Assembly (NCBI GenBank): GCA_024509875.1
Contig: JAMPIV010012192.1
Span: 1 to 64,000, forward strand
Origin: Oreohelix idahoensis
Lineage: Eukaryota; Mollusca; Gastropoda; Stylommatophora; Oreohelicidae
DNA length: 64,000 bases
Reading direction: 5' to 3'
Part shown: positions 60,030-64,000 of the stretch, one piece after another
How the letters are laid out: each line of letters opens with the position of its first letter
Numbering within the stretch: position 1 is the stretch's first letter
Program-made: the position numbers and the translations under genes
Notes under the pieces: model-generated
Databases searched by the model: none
Told to the model about the DNA's origin: nothing
What the model saw: only the letters and a program-made list of their open reading frames with translations

Positions 60030-63000
60030 ATGGCCGAGAGGGCAAAACTTAGACAACTCCTCAGGGACGAAGCGAGAGAGGAGGGACTGGAAGGAGAGGA
60101 AGCGAAAGCATTTGTCAGAGACGAACTTGAGAGATATGATGCGGAGAGGAAAGCAGCTGAAGCTAAAGAGGAAAAAGAAGCAGCCGAAGCTAGAGAGCAG
60201 AGGAAGATGGATGAGGAAATGGAAATTCGCAGGATGCAGCATGAGGAAAGAGAGAAGGAGAAGGAGAGACAGCATGAGGAAAGAGAAAATGAGCAACGAC
60301 GACAGCATGAGCTGGCGATTAAGACTCTAGAGTTCCAAAACCGTGGTGCTGCCTCTACCTCCAGCAATGGAGAGTCTTCTCCTCATTCCTCCTTAACTGA
60401 TCCTTCTAACACTCAATCTACTCATCTCACTGCTATGTCTTTTCCGCTAGAATCTTTCCCTTGTCCAAATGAGAAGATTGACACTTGGCTAGAAAAATTT
60501 GAGAAAATTGCAACTCTGTACGGTTTAGAGAGGTCGCGTTGGAACATGAAGCTTTCCCAGGCTTTGAAAAGTAGTGCGTATGATGTTTACGCCAAACTGG
60601 AAAGCAGCCAACAAGACAACTATGATGTGTTGAAGAAAGCTTTGCTCGAGCGTTTCGAAATGAATGCTCGAAAATTTTTGCAACTCTTCCGAAACAGCAG
60701 GAAAGAGAGCTCGGAAACTTTCCAGCAATTCTCTTCCCGTCTAAAGGGATACCTAACAAAGTGCCTTGAGCTTTCACAGCTCCCCTCTACCTATGAAGGT
60801 CTTGAGGAATTTGTTCTAACAGAACAAATAAAGAACACTTTGTCTGCAGATACCCGGAGATTTCTAGCTGAGCAGGGTGCAGAAAAGCTCGAAGACATCC
60901 TAGAGAAGTCTGAGCGTTACCATAATGCGCTGGCTGAACTACCGGCCACAAAGCGGAAACCGACAGAGGAGCATTTTCGAAAACATAACCTAGAGCAATC
61001 TTCTCAGGCTTCTAACCTAAATAACCACAGAGAAACTGGACCTCAAAACCCCCCTCCTGAGAAATCCAAGTTCTACAAGAACAAGTACCCCAACCACCCC
61101 AAACAGTCTGATCAACCCGACCGCCCTACATGGCAGCGTAGCCAGAAAGGACAAGGTGGCAAAGGGAGAACCCCTGAGCACGGGACATATGATCAGACCG
61201 AGCACACCGAGCCGAAACGCATCGGATGCTTATTAACAGTCTCGCAAGGCGGAATTATTGACAGTGATTCTCAACCTGTTGGGGATGGACCCTCAACGCG
61301 AGGTACTGTTACTTTGAACGGTTCTAAAATTTCTTGCTTATTTGACACGGGGCTTTCTTACGATTGCATTGTTGCCAGAAAGCTGGTTAAACCCGGTCAA
61401 GAGACAGGAGAGACCGTCAAACTTTGTGGAGTTCGTAAGAGTGATGCACCTACAGCGCTTCCCATCGCATTGGTGGAGATACACTCTGACTTTGTCAGAG
61501 GCGTGATCAAAGCGGCTGTTATGGATGATCCCATCTACCCAGTCATACTTGGCGGGAGATACGTGTGTATTGGGAAACCGGAAGAGCCGATTGTGGCAGC
61601 AGTAACTACAAGAGGGCAAACCAAGAAGGAACGGGAGCCTGCGCCTAATTTGTTACCCATGGAACTTAAAGAAGCGCAATACAAGGACCCTACTTTGGCA
61701 CCCTGCTTTAGGAAACTGCCCATGGCTAAGGAACCCAAACAGCACGGGGACATTTTTTCTGAGGATGGCGTACTTTATCGGAGATCGGGCAAGCCTGACC
61801 AAGGTTACAACCAGCTCCTAGTACCGAAACAGTACAGAAGCCAAATCCTAGAAATGGGGCACTCTCTTCCCTTCAGCGGACATATGGGACAAAACGCCAC
61901 AAACCAACGGATAACCACTCATTATTGGTGGCCAGGAGTAAATACTGATGTTATCAGATATGTCAAATCCTGTGCCCAGTGCCAACGTGTGCCACCCAAG
62001 CAACGAGCACCCCCAGTCTCTTTGGGTGAAATGCCAATAATGGGAACACCATTCGAACGGGTTGTGATCGACATTTTAGGGCCTTTCGAAAGGACTAAAA
62101 GAAGGAACAGGTTCATCCTGACCTTAGTCGATACATGCACTTTATGGGCAGAAGCTATCCCGCTAACATGCGCAGATGCCAAGCATGTCGCAGAAGCCCT
62201 CGTGCAGATTTTCACTCGGTTGGGATTCCCTCAACAAGTGTTGACGGATAACGGATCTCCATACCGAAACCTGTTGATGGATGAGATCGTGAAGATCTTG
62301 AGGACCCAACACATCCACACTAAGCCATATACTCCGGCCGGAAATGGGCTCGTGGAACGTGCTAATGGAAACCTCAACATGATGCTAAGTAAACTGGCAC
62401 AAGTGAAACCTGAAGATTGGGATCTTTGTATTCCTGGAGCTTTATTTGGCTACAGAGAATCTCCTCATACTTCCACAGGATTTCCGCCAGCTACACTCTT
62501 ATTCGGCAGACCCATTAAGGGCCCGCTTGAAGCCTTACTTCAGTCTCTGACAGACGAGAAGGCGGATGAGACAGTTGTCTCAGCAAGTAAATATGTGTCG
62601 GCTTTAAAGGAAAGGTTGAAACTAGGGTGGGACCTAGCAACGACTAACTTTAAGCGAGCACGCACAAAGCACGCTAACCGATACAGGAAAGTCGCGAAAG
62701 AAAGAGAACTAGAAGCAGGAGAGAAAGTTTTGGTGTTACTCCCTACCGGAAACAACCAACTGAAGATCGGATGGCAAGGGCCGTTTACCGTCCTGAAAAA
62801 GATTTCTAAGGCTAACTACCAGATATCTATTCAAGGAATGGAGGTTTTCCATTTAAATCTCTTAAAGAGATATTTGGAAAGACCGGTGCCGACCTCCGAC
62901 CATCTCCTGACGATCGCCAGAGCTGACGAAGATGATGATAGTGGCAGGGATATTCCACCGCTATCACAGGAAATCTTTCAAAAATGTCAGAAGCGGCGAC

Positions 63001-63062
63001 GCTCTTTCAAGCGCGCATGGGAGACATTCCAAAGGAAGGAAACGTCGGGACAGACTTCATGA
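60030..63062 (+). CDS. gag-pol: Gag-protease-integrase polyprotein without RT, 1010 aa
   Basis: A single intact frame. Residues 1-110 start MAERAKLRQLLRDEAREEG and form a charged coiled coil. Residues about 140-315 are a helical capsid with a SCAN-like end (FVLTEQIKNTLSADTRRFLA). No CCHC knuckle is seen. The aspartic protease active site CLFDTGLSYD has its Asp near 439. The integrase zinc finger begins at His 611 and ends CAQC. The DDE core has VIDILGPF (Asp near 681), LTDNGSPY (Asp near 740) and GNGLVERANG (Glu near 776), giving the DD35E spacing. The C-terminal GPY/F module is WQGPFTVLKK, and the family ending is FHLNLLKRYLERP. RT and RNase H should follow in a Gmr1-like element but are missing. 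Expression would give particles with integrase that depend on another element's RT. Confidence 0.92.
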   Translation: MAERAKLRQLLRDEAREEGLEGEEAKAFVRDELERYDAERKAAEAKEEKEAAEAREQRKMDEEMEIRRMQHEEREKEKERQHEERENEQRRQHELAIKTLEFQNRGAASTSSNGESSPHSSLTDPSNTQSTHLTAMSFPLESFPCPNEKIDTWLEKFEKIATLYGLERSRWNMKLSQALKSSAYDVYAKLESSQQDNYDVLKKALLERFEMNARKFLQLFRNSRKESSETFQQFSSRLKGYLTKCLELSQLPSTYEGLEEFVLTEQIKNTLSADTRRFLAEQGAEKLEDILEKSERYHNALAELPATKRKPTEEHFRKHNLEQSSQASNLNNHRETGPQNPPPEKSKFYKNKYPNHPKQSDQPDRPTWQRSQKGQGGKGRTPEHGTYDQTEHTEPKRIGCLLTVSQGGIIDSDSQPVGDGPSTRGTVTLNGSKISCLFDTGLSYDCIVARKLVKPGQETGETVKLCGVRKSDAPTALPIALVEIHSDFVRGVIKAAVMDDPIYPVILGGRYVCIGKPEEPIVAAVTTRGQTKKEREPAPNLLPMELKEAQYKDPTLAPCFRKLPMAKEPKQHGDIFSEDGVLYRRSGKPDQGYNQLLVPKQYRSQILEMGHSLPFSGHMGQNATNQRITTHYWWPGVNTDVIRYVKSCAQCQRVPPKQRAPPVSLGEMPIMGTPFERVVIDILGPFERTKRRNRFILTLVDTCTLWAEAIPLTCADAKHVAEALVQIFTRLGFPQQVLTDNGSPYRNLLMDEIVKILRTQHIHTKPYTPAGNGLVERANGNLNMMLSKLAQVKPEDWDLCIPGALFGYRESPHTSTGFPPATLLFGRPIKGPLEALLQSLTDEKADETVVSASKYVSALKERLKLGWDLATTNFKRARTKHANRYRKVAKERELEAGEKVLVLLPTGNNQLKIGWQGPFTVLKKISKANYQISIQGMEVFHLNLLKRYLERPVPTSDHLLTIARADEDDDSGRDIPPLSQEIFQKCQKRRRSFKRAWETFQRKETSGQTS

Positions 63063-63067
63063 GTAGG
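63023..63067 (+). pseudogene. Possible remnant of RNase H C-terminus, out of frame
   Basis: In a frame different from the main ORF this reads DIPKEGNVGTDFMSR. RNase H domains of gypsy elements commonly end in a NVGADxLSR-like sequence. If correct, an internal deletion removed RT and most of RNase H and fused integrase to this scar. The match is short. Confidence 0.4.
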
Positions 63068-63175
63068 AATTGGAAGAGATGGAGGGGGAAGATGAGAGGG
63101 AAGAAGACAGACACCCCGAAGCTACGGTTATAGGAAATTTAATTCCATAACGTAGACATGGAGTGCTTCCATATC

Positions 63176-63191
63176 TAAAGGGGGGACGTCC
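63176..63191 (+). other. Polypurine tract of element C
   Basis: aaaggggggacgtcc sits immediately before the 3' LTR, the expected site of plus-strand priming. Confidence 0.75.
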
Positions 63192-64000
63192 TGTCACGTG
63201 GGTTTTGTTCATTAAATTACCTAGATCTTCTTCCTATTCTCTTACCCGAATTTTTTTTTATTTTATTATCTTTCCGTACTTGTTTTTCCTGTATTTTTCG
63301 CATCACTCGGGTGCGAAAAATATTTTCTTCAGTATTCTCAAACTTTACCTTGTTCTTTCTCATACTGGGATACGTAATTCTATTGCGTAGATGTCAGTGA
63401 AAACGAAACTGGGACTTTCGCTTATCTCACGATAGAGCAGACTTAAGTCTGCAGCATTCCCCGTACTGGTCGATATAAGCTGTGAATATTCGTTTCGCTA
63501 GACCTAGAGGTGTCATATTGTCTGCATCTTTCACCGGTCACAACGAAAGTGCATCGGCCGAACGCTCAGGTAGGAGCGATAATTTACACCTTTTAGTCGC
63601 AGTTCGAGACAACTGTCTGGGAATAGCAGCGGCAAACGGCACCCACTGTTGGCCTGGTCAGCGCGAGGTGGGGAAACGCAGAAGTGTCAGCTATGTAAGA
63701 CGTCTAGTAATGGTAATGTTAAATGTAAGGTGTTGTACACGTAAAGGGGAGATGATTTCGGAGTTTGAGAAAATGTGGGATTGTTTGCCCTTGTTTTCAA
63801 ATATCCACCCTAGAGCTGAAATCTGATTTCATTTCAGTCTCCAACATCTCAGTAGATGGAACACGCGTGCTAGTGAATGAAGCTTTATAGCGAATTTCAT
63901 AGTTCTCGTCAGATTTGTGACGAGCTTCTAACTACCTATCTAGTGAATTATCCTAGTCGTGGTGTTACCGTAGTGCTGGGGTGAGATAAATATAATAGAT
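63192..64000 (+). repeat. 3' LTR of element C, cut by window end
   Basis: First 809 bases of the LTR, matching 56606-57414 with no difference that I can see. Confidence 0.95.

Larger units (their letters stand above)
56606..64000 (+). mobile_element. Element C: young LTR retrotransposon, Gag-PR-IN only
   Basis: The 5' LTR starts TGTCACGTGGG at 56606 and the 3' LTR starts identically at 63192 and runs off the window. Over the 809 bases visible in both I see no difference. Between them are primer-binding-like sites, one 1010-codon frame and a polypurine tract. No RT or RNase H is encoded. It inserted at the right edge of the 24-bp satellite; the target duplication cannot be checked because the right flank is outside. 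Confidence 0.9.

Overview
This window reads as intergenic, transposon-rich DNA of an animal. It is AT-rich, has long (TA)n and poly-C tracts, and almost every recognisable protein is from a eukaryotic mobile element: Ty3/gypsy gag-pol, several LINE reverse transcriptases, a hAT transposase and an IS630/Tc1-mariner transposase. tRNA-derived SINEs and satellite-like arrays are also present. The LINE types and SCAN-like Gag proteins suggest an invertebrate, probably a mollusc or another lophotrochozoan, but I cannot fix the species. I found no host protein gene, rRNA gene, functional tRNA gene or CRISPR array.

Layout. 1-6.1 kb: a decayed Ty3/gypsy region with integrase C-terminus, RT and RNase H, then an LTR, then a primer-binding site and a deleted gag (element A). 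6.4-8.9 kb: a 2.5 kb IS630/Tc1-mariner transposon with TA flanks, an open 425-codon transposase and a nested retroposon. 9.1-10.0 kb: a 5'-truncated LINE with a 12-bp TSD. 10.0-12.6 kb: a solo LTR. 14.4-18.5 kb: a hAT element with a perfect 8-bp TSD, broken by frameshifts and two nested LINE insertions. 18.5-27.3 kb: scattered LINE remnants, a possible LTR end and a decayed transposase-like gene (24.5-26.2 kb). 27.9-36.5 kb: a complete LTR element (B) with 5-bp TSDs and a SINE in its 5' LTR only. 37.2-44.1 kb: tandem repeats, a SINE with a 14-bp TSD, LINE fragments and a hAT-type MITE. 44.1-49.5 kb: almost nothing recognisable. 49.5-51.9 kb: a second solo LTR with TSD tataa. 53.0-55.1 kb: a LINE nested in a SINE. 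55.3-56.6 kb: a 24-bp satellite with a 192-bp higher-order period. 56.6 kb to the end: a young LTR element (C) whose two LTRs look identical over the visible 809 bp.

The most interesting system is the LTR family. Every copy that shows the order has protease followed directly by the integrase zinc finger. In the oldest copy the integrase C-terminus is followed by the RT leader and RT. Gag has a capsid resembling the SCAN domain. These features match the Gmr1-like branch of Ty3/gypsy, where integrase lies upstream of RT. The two structurally complete insertions, B and C, both lack RT and RNase H. C nevertheless has a clean 1010-codon Gag-protease-integrase ORF and apparently identical LTRs, so it should have moved recently with RT supplied in trans. 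Host-gene content appears to be nil; the sequence is a layered record of insertions whose order can be read from nested target-site duplications.
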